This document shows positions 24,544 through 32,858 of a stretch of DNA of 33,331 bases, one piece after another; position 1 is the stretch's first letter; each line of letters opens with the position of its first letter. The stretch covers positions 1-33,331 of the forward strand of contig JBKHHW010000019.1 of NCBI GenBank assembly GCA_046538945.1, read 5' to 3'. Under the pieces are notes generated by a model. That model saw nothing but the letters and a program-made list of their open reading frames with translations, made no database searches and was not told where the DNA came from. Source of the stretch: JAEZKC01 sp046538945. GTDB lineage: Bacteria; Fibrobacterota; Chitinivibrionia; Chitinivibrionales; Chitinispirillaceae. The translations under genes and the position numbers were made by a program.

Positions 24544-26007
24544 CTAAAGAACTACTTCGTTTCTCTTCTCCCTGGACTCACGACACATCTGAGCAATTCT
24601 TTTAGCTGCCTGTGCAGCTCTTTCCGTTGTGCAGGGTCCATTCACACAACCTCCTTCACAAGCCATAACCTCGAGGAAATTCCCCTGTATTCCTTTTGAA
24701 GCATACACTTTGAGAAGCTTCATGCTCTGACGATTCAACCCGTCTACTAGCTGACCTTTGATAAGCGAGGGATCCTCCAGATTCGCAGCCACCGCTTCGG
24801 TGACTTTTCCACTGATCGGAAACATTCTGCTTGAATCCGGAGCAATCTCTACAGCTTCTTCTGTTTCACATCCCATGACATCGATACCCGCCGCCGCGAA
24901 AACGGAAGCCAGCTCTTCACTAGTAAGTACCCAGTCAACCAGTGGATCATGTCTGGCTTCAGATCTCTTTGCAACACAGGGACCCACGAAAACCACAACC
25001 GAATCAGAATCGTTTTCCTTCACCATCTGCGCCGTATAATGCATGGGTGAAGCAGTTGCCGATACCTTGTCCTTCAGGGCCGGAATATGTTTGTCTACCG
25101 CAAGCACATATGAGGGGCAACACGAGCTGGTCATGAACGGTTCGCCCTCCTTAAGCCGTTCCAGAAGCTCCTGACCTTCGTGAACCGAGGTGACAGTTGC
25201 CCCCTGCGCCACTTCAACAACATCAGCGAACCCCAATAATTTCAAAGCGGAAAAAAGCTGAGAATAATCTGCCACGAACTGCGCTGTTGCGGCTGGAGCA
25301 ATGATAGCTACAACTCTTTTTCCTTTTTTCAGAGCTTTTAATACGTCAATCATTTGAGAGCGCTCCATTATCGCCCCGAACGGACACTCCCTCATGCACT
25401 TACCGCACAAAATGCACTTCTCGAAATCAATTCTGGCTCTCCCCTGACCGTCTTTTTCAATCGCTCCTGCGGGACAAGCCTCCTCACAGGGAACCGGGAC
25501 CCGTATAATGGAGTGATATGGACAGACTTTCATGCAAATACCGCAATTCACGCATTTAGAGCTGTCGATAACAGCCTGCCCGTTTTCATTCATATATATT
25601 GCTTTTTTCGGGCAATTAAGAGTACACGGACGCGCCATACAGCCCCTGCAGGCATTGGTAACGAAAAATTTGCTTTTAACACATGCGGAACACGCCTCTT
25701 CGAGCAACGAAAGCGGCTCTCCCTGAACCGGACCCTTCCGTTCCAGACTGCGGTTGGAATAACTTTCCAACATTTCAAGCTCGCTTGTCTCATCCTCCAT
25801 ACCGTAGCCCAAAGCAGACATGATCCTGTACCTGATTATTGCCCTGTCCTTATAGACACAGCATCTGTATGACATTCCGTTGCGGGGTCTCATTTCTAGT
25901 GGTATTCTGTCGACGGATTCTGCCAGTTTTCCTTCAAAGAACAGCCGGGCTATACGTACAAGAATGCTTCTTCGTGTGCGGGTCGCATTGTTGTCATAAT
26001 AGTGCAT
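24544..26007 (-). CDS. [FeFe]-hydrogenase, group-B-like monomeric
   Basis: Residue numbers count from a possible upstream ATG at 26019. I prefer the ATG at 26007 (Met5) because GGAG lies 6 nt before it. An N-terminal region has RCCVYKDRA (near 52). Ferredoxin-type Cys clusters span about 110-213, including KCVNCGICMKVCP and KCILCGKCMRECP. The H-cluster domain follows, with L1 TSSCCPSY (297-304), L2 VGPCVAKRSE (345-354) and L3 EVMACEGGCVNGP (450-462). The four cluster Cys and the proton-transfer Cys of L1 are present, so it may be catalytic. L2 has Gly where catalytic group A enzymes have Met. This fits group B, whose role is poorly known. It is the last gene of the rex cluster. Confidence 0.88.
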   Translation of the reverse strand: MHYYDNNATRTRRSILVRIARLFFEGKLAESVDRIPLEMRPRNGMSYRCCVYKDRAIIRYRIMSALGYGMEDETSELEMLESYSNRSLERKGPVQGEPLSLLEEACSACVKSKFFVTNACRGCMARPCTLNCPKKAIYMNENGQAVIDSSKCVNCGICMKVCPYHSIIRVPVPCEEACPAGAIEKDGQGRARIDFEKCILCGKCMRECPFGAIMERSQMIDVLKALKKGKRVVAIIAPAATAQFVADYSQLFSALKLLGFADVVEVAQGATVTSVHEGQELLERLKEGEPFMTSSCCPSYVLAVDKHIPALKDKVSATASPMHYTAQMVKENDSDSVVVFVGPCVAKRSEARHDPLVDWVLTSEELASVFAAAGIDVMGCETEEAVEIAPDSSRMFPISGKVTEAVAANLEDPSLIKGQLVDGLNRQSMKLLKVYASKGIQGNFLEVMACEGGCVNGPCTTERAAQAAKRIAQMCRESREKRNEVVL

Positions 26008-26025
26008 TCTTTTCTCCATTCTAAG

Positions 26026-26277
26026 CTAACTCGTCTTCTTTTCGATTCTTTCAATAATCCTGTGAAGTGTTGCTTCGTCCACAAGCTCTTCTCCAACCAG
26101 TACAAACGGTGCTTTTCCGTAATTCTCCTCTTTGCAAAACCCCAGACACCTGGACCATTTGACTGTTACCCTGTCGCGGATATCCTCGGGCAGATCCTGT
26201 TCAAGTGTCTGCAGATGGGAAGAACCCATCAGATGACACGTTGTTCCAAGGCATACGCTGATTGTGATCTTAGACAT
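26026..26277 (-). CDS. Small 2Fe-2S thioredoxin-like ferredoxin
   Basis: The product has 83 residues, matching the thioredoxin-like 2Fe-2S fold of NuoE/HydC C-termini. Two Cys lie in CLGTTC near the N-terminus and two in RCLGFC near residue 45, the usual C-x4-C plus C-x3-C set. It probably carries electrons for one of the two hydrogenases. It lies between the phosphatase gene (gap 16 nt) and the group-B-like hydrogenase. Confidence 0.88.
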   Translation of the reverse strand: MSKITISVCLGTTCHLMGSSHLQTLEQDLPEDIRDRVTVKWSRCLGFCKEENYGKAPFVLVGEELVDEATLHRIIERIEKKTS

Positions 26278-26293
26278 AAAATTTTCCTTTCCG

Positions 26294-27466
26294 TTAATAG
26301 AAACGGATCATAGTCTCCTTCAGGTACTTCGACTCCAGAAGAGAGGCGATCTTCTTGATGACATTTCTTCTAATGTCCAGTTCTATCGGCAGAGACGGGT
26401 CCTGATGAGACTGATTGATTCTGGTCCCGACATAGAACTCGATGACATCACAGTCCAGAAAGAGATCCCGAAGCATCGTTGCTCCGTTTTTTCCCTTTCC
26501 CGGCTGCCCTTTTTCAAGCATCTCAGCAAGACGGGAGAGGGTTATGCAACCTTCGGTTATCAGATCGACCCCTTTCATATATGAAACGGCAGGTACGACC
26601 GGATCTATACAGGTAAGATCCATTTCTGCTTCGACACCCAGTTCCCTTTCCACTATGTTAGCGGTTGTTCCTCCGCAAATCACACATCTGCCATCGTACT
26701 TCTTCAATAAAGACGCGTATTCAGTGTCCCTATTGGGATCAAAAGGCGGACCGGTGAGAACACGCATCCTTCTGGGCCGCCGGATATAGATCACCGTACA
26801 CGAGATGTCATCCCCGGCTTTACTTCCGTCCACCCGTAACGAGTTGTTGCAGATGATTCCCGCCAGGTCGTTGGCCGAAACATCCGGACACTTCCTTATG
26901 TAGTTGTGCACAAGTTCGCTGACCTTCTCACTTCCATATCCCATCGGCCACGAATCACTGCCCATTCCGGACTGGGTCACTCCATCAGACATTATTATCA
27001 GACGGTCACCTATTTCAGCTCCGAAACGGGCATAGTTAAGAGACCTCTTCTTCCAACGGGGAAAATGCATCTCGCGAGTCTCTTTGAAAACAGAAGTATT
27101 GCCCCTGAAAAAAAGAAACGGCGGATTCCCGTGCTCGATTATCCTGATATCTCCTGCCAGACTCACATCCGCAATAGAGAATGTCGAGTAACTGATTTTC
27201 CTTGATGGACACAGGGGAAGAGCATCCATTACAAGCTCTGCCGCCCGTTTGATCTGGAGATCGGAAGACATATACTCTATACCCATCGATGCGGTGAAAC
27301 TGGCCAGAACGTTAGCTTCCACTCCGCTTCCAAGACCGTCACAAAGAATGGAGACCACTCTTCCCTGCTCGAGTTTCCGGGTCAGAAATACATCACCCGA
27401 TACAGCATTTCTGTATTTGGAATGACTGCTGTGTCCTATTTCTATAAAAACTTCCTGATTCCGCAT
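26294..27466 (-). CDS. SpoIIE/PP2C-type phosphatase with extra C-terminal domain
   Basis: The product is about 390 residues from the ATG at 27466; a TTG at 27481 is the alternative. The first 230 residues are a SpoIIE-type PP2C phosphatase with metal-binding Asp in ILCDGLGSG (near 43), MSDGV (near 161) and GDDIS (near 219). The last 150 residues are an unassigned domain with CVICGGTTANIVERELG (from about 261). Phosphatases of this type are commonly coded beside sensory [FeFe]-hydrogenases and are thought to relay the hydrogenase signal to a protein target, as SpoIIE does for anti-anti-sigma factors. The target is not in this window. Confidence 0.88.
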   Translation of the reverse strand: MRNQEVFIEIGHSSHSKYRNAVSGDVFLTRKLEQGRVVSILCDGLGSGVEANVLASFTASMGIEYMSSDLQIKRAAELVMDALPLCPSRKISYSTFSIADVSLAGDIRIIEHGNPPFLFFRGNTSVFKETREMHFPRWKKRSLNYARFGAEIGDRLIIMSDGVTQSGMGSDSWPMGYGSEKVSELVHNYIRKCPDVSANDLAGIICNNSLRVDGSKAGDDISCTVIYIRRPRRMRVLTGPPFDPNRDTEYASLLKKYDGRCVICGGTTANIVERELGVEAEMDLTCIDPVVPAVSYMKGVDLITEGCITLSRLAEMLEKGQPGKGKNGATMLRDLFLDCDVIEFYVGTRINQSHQDPSLPIELDIRRNVIKKIASLLESKYLKETMIRFY

Positions 27467-27477
27467 ATTACCTGTAG

Positions 27478-29172
27478 TCAAGAAAAGCTTTCAATAAGCG
27501 AGTTGAGTATTTTTTCAGACTGAGCCGCGTTTTTACCCATAAGAAAAGCAATCTCCTGTGCGGTCATGGATGTGTTACGGATCACCTCCTGTGCCTTTTC
27601 GATAATCTGTTCCCGCCTCAGTTCCATTCTTGTCGCATCCCGCATGATAGCGCCTACCACCTGATTGGTTTCGACAGTGAAGATGGTCACTGCTACCGTC
27701 TTTCCGGGCATTTTGACAAAATGCTGGGTGATATCCTTCCCGGTCGACAATACTTTTGTAAACAGATCATGAAAAGGCAGAACTTTTTTCAGATCCGCCT
27801 TCATAAGACCAGGACAGATTTCATTTATATGCTGCACTTCATCACCGAAAAGTAAGGCAAAGTTCTCATTGCACTCTATTATCCTCAGTTCCCTGTCCAC
27901 GATCACCACCCCATACGGTATAGTCTTAAGAAGTGCATTCGCCTTCTTCTGGGCAAGTGATCTCATAAACGAAACACACATACAGGGTTCAGCCTTCTTT
28001 TCGATAATGGCCAGAGCGAATTCCCTGCAGGTGCCATAACCGCAGGAGCCGCAGTTAAGCTCATCCTCCGCCCGGGTCTTCCCGAATGTCGCAAGAGCCG
28101 AAACAACCTGATCATGAGTGCAAACATTCGTCTCCTTTCTGGGAGGCCTGTACTCCTGTCTGATCTGATCAGCAGTACAGACAGCCGCCGTCTCCTTTTT
28201 ACCGGAAGCATAATCAAGAACAGACAGGCGGGAATGGATGGAAGCTCTGTTGGTTGCTTTCGGACCGGCGACACATCCGTTCTCACAGGCAAGGAGCTCG
28301 ATAAAAAGGCGGCGATCCGTCACCTCATTATCAAGCGTTTCCAGAGCGCTGCGGATATTGCTCACGCCCGACAATGTCAGAAATACTGCATCCTCTTCCC
28401 GCACTCTGTTCCTGATTGTTTCTATCATCCCTCCCTCTATGGGATACAAGGCTCCGTTTTCCGAATCTCTGGGTATAAATCTTTCCTCCTGCTGCAGAGG
28501 CTGTTCCGAAAGTGTAATTTTCTCCGCTTCAAACCATTTGCTCAGATCCTCGAATGTAATTGCCACATCCAGAAGACCGGGGTGGCTATCTGCTTCATGC
28601 TTTTTGGCTATGCAGGGACCAGCGAAAACTATCCCTATATCCTCTCCGTACATCTGCCTGAGCATTACACAATGTGCAAGCAGCGGTGAAGAAAGGGGCG
28701 ATATAAGATCCGTCACTTCGGGCAGATGTTTCTGTATGAGTTCCACCGCGGCAGGACAAGCAGAGGACAATACCGGTTTACCGGTACTGTTGATCAGCTC
28801 CACCACGGCAGAGGAGACTTCCTGAGCTCCCAAAGCTGTTTCACTCACTCCCAAAAACCCCAGCTTCTTGACCGCGCTAATCAGCTGGGAAGGAGTCGAG
28901 TCTCTGAATTCCCCAACAAATGAAGGTGCCAAAGAGAGAATGCACTTTTTCTTTCTTTTCAACAGATGTATCGCTCTTCTAAGATCGTTTCTGACCTTTT
29001 TGGCTCCTACTGGACAGGCATCCACACAGTGACCACACAGAATACACGTGTCCGGAATGACTTCCGCTTCACCGTTCACTACTCTGATAGCCTTTACAGG
29101 ACACTCCCTTATGCACTTGTAACAGTCTCTGCAGCGGGTCTCTTCAGAATATATTGGATTTAAATACTGCAC
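27478..29172 (-). CDS. hydS: Sensory [FeFe]-hydrogenase with PAS domain
   Basis: The product has 564 residues. Two 4Fe-4S ferredoxin motifs (CRDCYKCIRECP and CILCGHCVDACP) precede an H-cluster domain with L1 LSSACP (135-140), L2 AGPCIAKKHE (184-193) and L3 LLACENGCVAGP (293-304). A further Fe-S motif (CGSCGYGTC...CMC, about 374-399), a PAS domain (about 412-515) and a helical tail follow. In L1 the proton-transfer Cys is Ala, as described for HydS-type sensory enzymes, so it likely turns over slowly and signals H2 or redox state. It starts with GTG after AGAGGA and overlaps the preceding ferredoxin gene by 13 nt and the phosphatase alternative start. Confidence 0.9.
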   Translation of the reverse strand: MQYLNPIYSEETRCRDCYKCIRECPVKAIRVVNGEAEVIPDTCILCGHCVDACPVGAKKVRNDLRRAIHLLKRKKKCILSLAPSFVGEFRDSTPSQLISAVKKLGFLGVSETALGAQEVSSAVVELINSTGKPVLSSACPAAVELIQKHLPEVTDLISPLSSPLLAHCVMLRQMYGEDIGIVFAGPCIAKKHEADSHPGLLDVAITFEDLSKWFEAEKITLSEQPLQQEERFIPRDSENGALYPIEGGMIETIRNRVREEDAVFLTLSGVSNIRSALETLDNEVTDRRLFIELLACENGCVAGPKATNRASIHSRLSVLDYASGKKETAAVCTADQIRQEYRPPRKETNVCTHDQVVSALATFGKTRAEDELNCGSCGYGTCREFALAIIEKKAEPCMCVSFMRSLAQKKANALLKTIPYGVVIVDRELRIIECNENFALLFGDEVQHINEICPGLMKADLKKVLPFHDLFTKVLSTGKDITQHFVKMPGKTVAVTIFTVETNQVVGAIMRDATRMELRREQIIEKAQEVIRNTSMTAQEIAFLMGKNAAQSEKILNSLIESFS

Positions 29173-29432
29173 TTCTTCTTCCTCTTTTTACACCCGATTG
29201 TGTGGTTAAGAATATCCAGCAGACTTCCCCTGTCGATATTCGAGTACAATTCCCCATCTATCCAGATATTCGGTCCATTCATGCAATGACCTCCACAACG
29301 GCATCCTCTGATCTTGACCTTCACCTCTTCCTGGCTTTCCTCAAGGTATTTTCTGATCACCCCGTGGTATTTGCCGTTTCCCCTCGAATAGCAGGAACTG
29401 CCCATACAGATAATTATCTCCGAACTGCTCAT
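29160..29432 (-). CDS. 2Fe-2S thioredoxin-like ferredoxin
   Basis: The product is about 90 residues from the ATG at 29432, placed one base after the rex stop codon with AGAGG upstream; a longer frame would overlap rex. It has the 2Fe-2S set CMGSSC near the N-terminus and CRCGGHC near residue 45, and a Lys/Cys-rich tail. It is of the NuoE C-terminal type. It overlaps the sensory hydrogenase gene by 13 nt, which suggests a direct electron-transfer partner. Confidence 0.88.
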   Translation of the reverse strand: MSSSEIIICMGSSCYSRGNGKYHGVIRKYLEESQEEVKVKIRGCRCGGHCMNGPNIWIDGELYSNIDRGSLLDILNHTIGCKKRKKKCSI

Positions 29433-29433
29433 C

Positions 29434-30102
29434 TCACCTCTCCGATTCCGCATCTTTTTTGCAATGATTCCGTCTCAGCCTCGCACACAGCACCGCAAGC
29501 CCGCTTGAAAGATCCTCATTCTGCACCACAACCCACTCCGGAACAACCAGCTTCTCCGAGGTAAAGTTCCATATGCCGCCGATCCCGCATGCAACCAACC
29601 TGTCCGTCAAATCCTGAGCAGCTCCTGCAGGCACTGTCAAAATCGCCACATGTATATGCATTCTGTTTGCAAGATTCTCCAGTTTCCGAACGTCCAGAAC
29701 CTTTCTGCCATGAATAACCGTACCGATTTTCCTTGAATCAGTGTCAAAAGCTGTAATTATATTCAGATTCAGTTTAAGAAAACCGCCAAAACCCAGAAGA
29801 GCCTTTCCAAGACTCCCCGCTCCGATCAGAAAAGCATCCGTACTGTTGTTCCAACCCAAAAAACTCTCGATTGCCTCTATAGTGGCCTGCACCTCGAACC
29901 CGATTCGTGGCCTTCCCACTATTCCGGTCACCGCCAGGTCCTTTCGTACCTGGATCGGCTCACAAAGCAGCTTTTCGGCTATGAACGTTCCGGAGACCGT
30001 TTCCACACCGTTTTTACGAAGTGAATCAAGAATGGAAAGGTATGAGGGAAGACGCCGGATAGTCGGCAGTGCCGCTCTTCTGTACTGTTCTGTCTGTTCC
30101 AC
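29434..30102 (-). CDS. rex: Redox-sensing transcriptional repressor Rex
   Basis: Rex binds DNA when NADH is low and lets go when NADH is high, controlling fermentation and hydrogenase genes. The 222-residue protein has an N-terminal winged helix (IRRLPSYLSILDSLRKNGVETVSG, about 15-75). The NAD-binding Rossmann domain carries LIGAGSLGKALLGFGGF (about 92-108), with FDTDSRKIG and the C-terminal GIGGIWNFT. Typical Rex has AAIAGIGNLG-like and NFAP-like sequences, and these match apart from minor changes. It is the first gene of the hydrogenase operon and is probably autoregulated. Confidence 0.95.
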   Translation of the reverse strand: MEQTEQYRRAALPTIRRLPSYLSILDSLRKNGVETVSGTFIAEKLLCEPIQVRKDLAVTGIVGRPRIGFEVQATIEAIESFLGWNNSTDAFLIGAGSLGKALLGFGGFLKLNLNIITAFDTDSRKIGTVIHGRKVLDVRKLENLANRMHIHVAILTVPAGAAQDLTDRLVACGIGGIWNFTSEKLVVPEWVVVQNEDLSSGLAVLCARLRRNHCKKDAESER

Positions 30103-30120
30103 CCTGTTTCGGCCTTTCGT

Positions 30121-30142
30121 TATCGATATTTTTTTATCGATA
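30121..30142. promoter_or_regulatory. Paired TATCGATA operator candidate
   Basis: Two copies of the self-palindromic octamer TATCGATA (30121-30128 and 30135-30142) lie 14 bp apart, joined by a T run. They sit just downstream of the predicted rex promoter, between it and the start codon. This is a suitable place for a dimeric repressor, but the sequence does not resemble the known Rex box. Confidence 0.45.
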
Positions 30143-30154
30143 CTGTTTTATCTA

Positions 30155-30183
30155 AATATAGCATGGATTTCAATTAGGTGCAA
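30155..30183 (-). promoter_or_regulatory. Promoter of the rex-hydrogenase operon
   Basis: On the minus strand TTGCAC (30178-30183) and TATATT (30155-30160) are separated by 17 nt. The expected transcript start is near 30148, leaving a leader of about 45 nt before the rex ATG that includes the TATCGATA pair. Confidence 0.65.
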
Positions 30184-30339
30184 GTGTTTTCGTGAATTCT
30201 CATGCATAAAAACGGGGGGAACGGAGGTAAGATGCAGATTTGGAAACTCCGTTTTCTCGAAGTGCTGTTTTCTTCTCTAATAATCAAAGTCTTGCTCAAA
30301 ACAGCTTCGTTCGGAAATATCCTGGAGAAACCTCACCAG

Positions 30340-32271
30340 TCATTCTGTCTTTACGGTCTCACTTTGAGTCACGGAATCCTTTTTATCCATACCATCCAAA
30401 GGAACGCGAATGATAAATCTGGTTCCCACTCCTGCACTGGATTCGAATTCTATACTGCCTGCATGATTTTTGGTTATGATGAAATAGGAAACAGATAAGC
30501 CCAGACCTGTGCCGACACCCACTTCCTTTGTGGTGAAAAAAGGCTCGAACACCCGTTCTCTTATACTGTCAGGTATTCCCTCGCCGTTGTCTTCGATTTC
30601 AATCCGTATGTTTTTTTTCTCCTCTTTCATTGTACGGATTACAATTTGGGATCTGCCGGAGTCTGCATTTTTGTTGTGAACCGCATGAGCTGCATTTTTC
30701 AACAGATTCAGAAATACCTGCTGCATTTCTGTTACATTACAGAGAACCTGAGGCAGTGATTCATCATACCTGCGATGTATCCTTATCTGTCTGAAATCGA
30801 ATTTCTTCTTCAGTTCATATTCATTGTAAGCCAGCTCTATCGTACTGTCTATCACATTGTTGATACAGACAGCAGTCTTGGACTGATTGCTCATTCTGCT
30901 GAACTGAAGCATATTGGTCACGATTTCGCTTGCCCGCTTTGAAGCTGAGAGAATTCCTTCAAGGTAATAGGGGATTTTCCTTTTATCCAGAAATCCCTGC
31001 AGTCTCACCAGATCTATCCCGGTCTCTTCAGCAACTCTGACATTTCTGGGAAGTTCAGGAGAGAAATGTCGTGTAATATTCAAAACGCTTTGAGAAATAA
31101 TCCCCAGAGGATTGTTTATTTCATGAGCCATTCCGGCGGCAAGTCCTCCCAGAGACATCATTTTTTCGTTCTGTATCATCATCATTTCCATTCTGGTTTT
31201 TTCGGTCACATCATCGATCTTTATGACAATGTCCAGATTATCACAATGAGCTGAAGGATATATGGAAACATTCAGATACTTCTGATTGGCAATTTCGGTC
31301 TGATTCAGTACAGCGGAGAAACTCTGCGGTTTGCACTCTTTCACGCAGTTTTCGAGATAATCTTTTCTGCAGCTGAGAATTTCAACCACATCCATAACAG
31401 GTCTGCCCAGAATATCTTCCTCTTTCAATCCGATAAACTTCCGTGCTTCCAGATTGATCTGCTGTATTCTGCCCTTCTGATCCACTGCTATTATCACCGA
31501 CGATATGGAATCTATGATATTTTTAAGCTCGGAGCGCAGATACAGGGCTTCCTGCCTGGAATCTGTAAGTGATTTTATAATGCTGCTAAGCTGCTGCACC
31601 ATCAAATCAAAGCTTTTCTGAAGCGCACCTATTTCATTGTGACAGGTCTGAGGGATTCTGACCGAATAATCCGATGAGCTCTTTATTTTCTCCACATAAT
31701 TCTTCAGCGCAAGAATCGGATCGGAAATGATTTTCTGAAGCCTGTTGGCCAGATGATATGAAACTACCATTATTAAGATGAACAACATGAAGAAAACAAG
31801 AACGGTCATTTCGAGACGATCCTGGATCTCTTTTGTGGATACATGCATCGTGAGTCCGCCAAAGAGCTGTTCTCCCTGAAATATGGGCTGCATCAAATGC
31901 ATTCCGTTCTCATTAAAATATACAGCGCTTTCTCTGCGTACCTTCTTATGAACTGTTTGCGAATCTTTGCTGTTTCTGTATCCGGCGAAGCACCTTCCTT
32001 CAGAATCGTAAAGTGTGGCATTCTGGATAATTGGTATCGATTCGAATGATGAAAGCAGCTCGTGAGCACCGAGAGTGTCGTTGAACAACAGTGGTGACTT
32101 GCAGTTTTCCGCCATCAGCTGCACAGTGAACCGCATACTGTGCTTCAGAGACGATCGTGAGCGTATGTAGTCATAAACAAAGCCGAGAGTGAAAGCCAGC
32201 AGAGTCGACAAGGACGCCACTACCAGTATGATGAAAGTCAACTGGTTCTTTATTGATATTTCCCTCTTCAC
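30340..32271 (-). CDS. Membrane sensor histidine kinase (CHASE8-HAMP-PAS)
   Basis: The product has 643 residues. The first membrane helix lies at 11-33 and a CHASE8-like outside sensor at 36-152 (ENCKSPLLFNDTLGAHELLSSF, ATLYDSEGRCFAGYR). Then come a second helix (155-173), HAMP (about 172-228), PAS (about 250-355) and HisKA with His383 in GMAHEINNPLG. The HATPase domain has NLLKNAAHAV, DNGEGIPD and GTGLGLSVSYFI. All kinase motifs are intact. The GTG start overlaps the YfiR stop by 4 nt (GTGA), so it is coupled to that gene. YfiR-like proteins often bind or tune such membrane sensors. Confidence 0.93.
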   Translation of the reverse strand: MKREISIKNQLTFIILVVASLSTLLAFTLGFVYDYIRSRSSLKHSMRFTVQLMAENCKSPLLFNDTLGAHELLSSFESIPIIQNATLYDSEGRCFAGYRNSKDSQTVHKKVRRESAVYFNENGMHLMQPIFQGEQLFGGLTMHVSTKEIQDRLEMTVLVFFMLFILIMVVSYHLANRLQKIISDPILALKNYVEKIKSSSDYSVRIPQTCHNEIGALQKSFDLMVQQLSSIIKSLTDSRQEALYLRSELKNIIDSISSVIIAVDQKGRIQQINLEARKFIGLKEEDILGRPVMDVVEILSCRKDYLENCVKECKPQSFSAVLNQTEIANQKYLNVSIYPSAHCDNLDIVIKIDDVTEKTRMEMMMIQNEKMMSLGGLAAGMAHEINNPLGIISQSVLNITRHFSPELPRNVRVAEETGIDLVRLQGFLDKRKIPYYLEGILSASKRASEIVTNMLQFSRMSNQSKTAVCINNVIDSTIELAYNEYELKKKFDFRQIRIHRRYDESLPQVLCNVTEMQQVFLNLLKNAAHAVHNKNADSGRSQIVIRTMKEEKKNIRIEIEDNGEGIPDSIRERVFEPFFTTKEVGVGTGLGLSVSYFIITKNHAGSIEFESSAGVGTRFIIRVPLDGMDKKDSVTQSETVKTE

Positions 32272-32858
32272 TCTCTTTCACCTTCAGTCGATACGATTTT
32301 GGATTTTCTCAGCAGATGATGACTGATTTCAAGTTTGGATTCCGCTGCTTGCGAATTGTTTATGTAGCATCTGATCTTGCGATTTTCCACCAGGACGCTC
32401 ATAATAACACCCTTGTATGTCAGTTCGGGAGAATCTGTAGCTGTGAGAATCGGACGGTTTCTAATGACAGCCAGAATTTTTGCAAGATTCTTTCCGGAAG
32501 ATTCAGAAATGAAGACAAGATCGCAGCCGCTTGCATCTTCAGCCGATTCCAGATAGACAAATCTCACCTTTCTTCCATTTATATTCCTTGACTGCATGAC
32601 CTTCTCAAGATACGGAACCATTCTGTCTTCTTCATATACTCCGACAATGAAATTCTTTTCCCTGCCGGATGAATCCGGCCAGGTTATAAAACGCAGAGCC
32701 GCCTCCACAAACATGGCCTTAAGCTGAAATGAACTCACTTTTAGAGGATCGCTCATACTCCGGAAGAGAATCATAAGAAGACACAAGGACGCTTTCAGCG
32801 CTATTGCTCCGTATTTGAGATCCCGGACGAATGAAGACGTCTTCTGATGCTTACGCAA
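32268..32858 (-). CDS. YfiR-like (DUF4154) periplasmic protein
   Basis: The product is about 196 residues. The DUF4154/YfiR pattern is seen as QLKAMFVEAALRFITWP, then FIVGVYEEDRM and DLVFISESSGKNLAKIL, ending in ISHHLLRKSKI. YfiR in Pseudomonas is a periplasmic redox-responsive repressor of the diguanylate cyclase YfiN. Here the partner is more likely the adjacent CHASE8 kinase. A hydrophobic signal segment (ALKASLCLLMILF) precedes the domain. The start is uncertain: ATG 32879 has no ribosome-binding site, while TTG 32858 has AAGGA 8 nt upstream and overlaps the previous stop by 8 nt. I chose the latter. Confidence 0.82.
   Translation of the reverse strand: MRKHQKTSSFVRDLKYGAIALKASLCLLMILFRSMSDPLKVSSFQLKAMFVEAALRFITWPDSSGREKNFIVGVYEEDRMVPYLEKVMQSRNINGRKVRFVYLESAEDASGCDLVFISESSGKNLAKILAVIRNRPILTATDSPELTYKGVIMSVLVENRKIRCYINNSQAAESKLEISHHLLRKSKIVSTEGERE

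Noticed and set aside
30259..30308. Inverted repeat CTGTTTT/AAAACAG with flanking GAAG/CTTC between the kinase and rex
   Set aside because: The loop is about 26 nt with a bulge and no T run follows, so I cannot support it as a terminator.
30202..30498. Plus-strand frame with GGAGG before an ATG at 30232
   Set aside because: It runs antisense through the C-terminal end of the histidine kinase. The residues after the first 30 look like a shadow of that gene.
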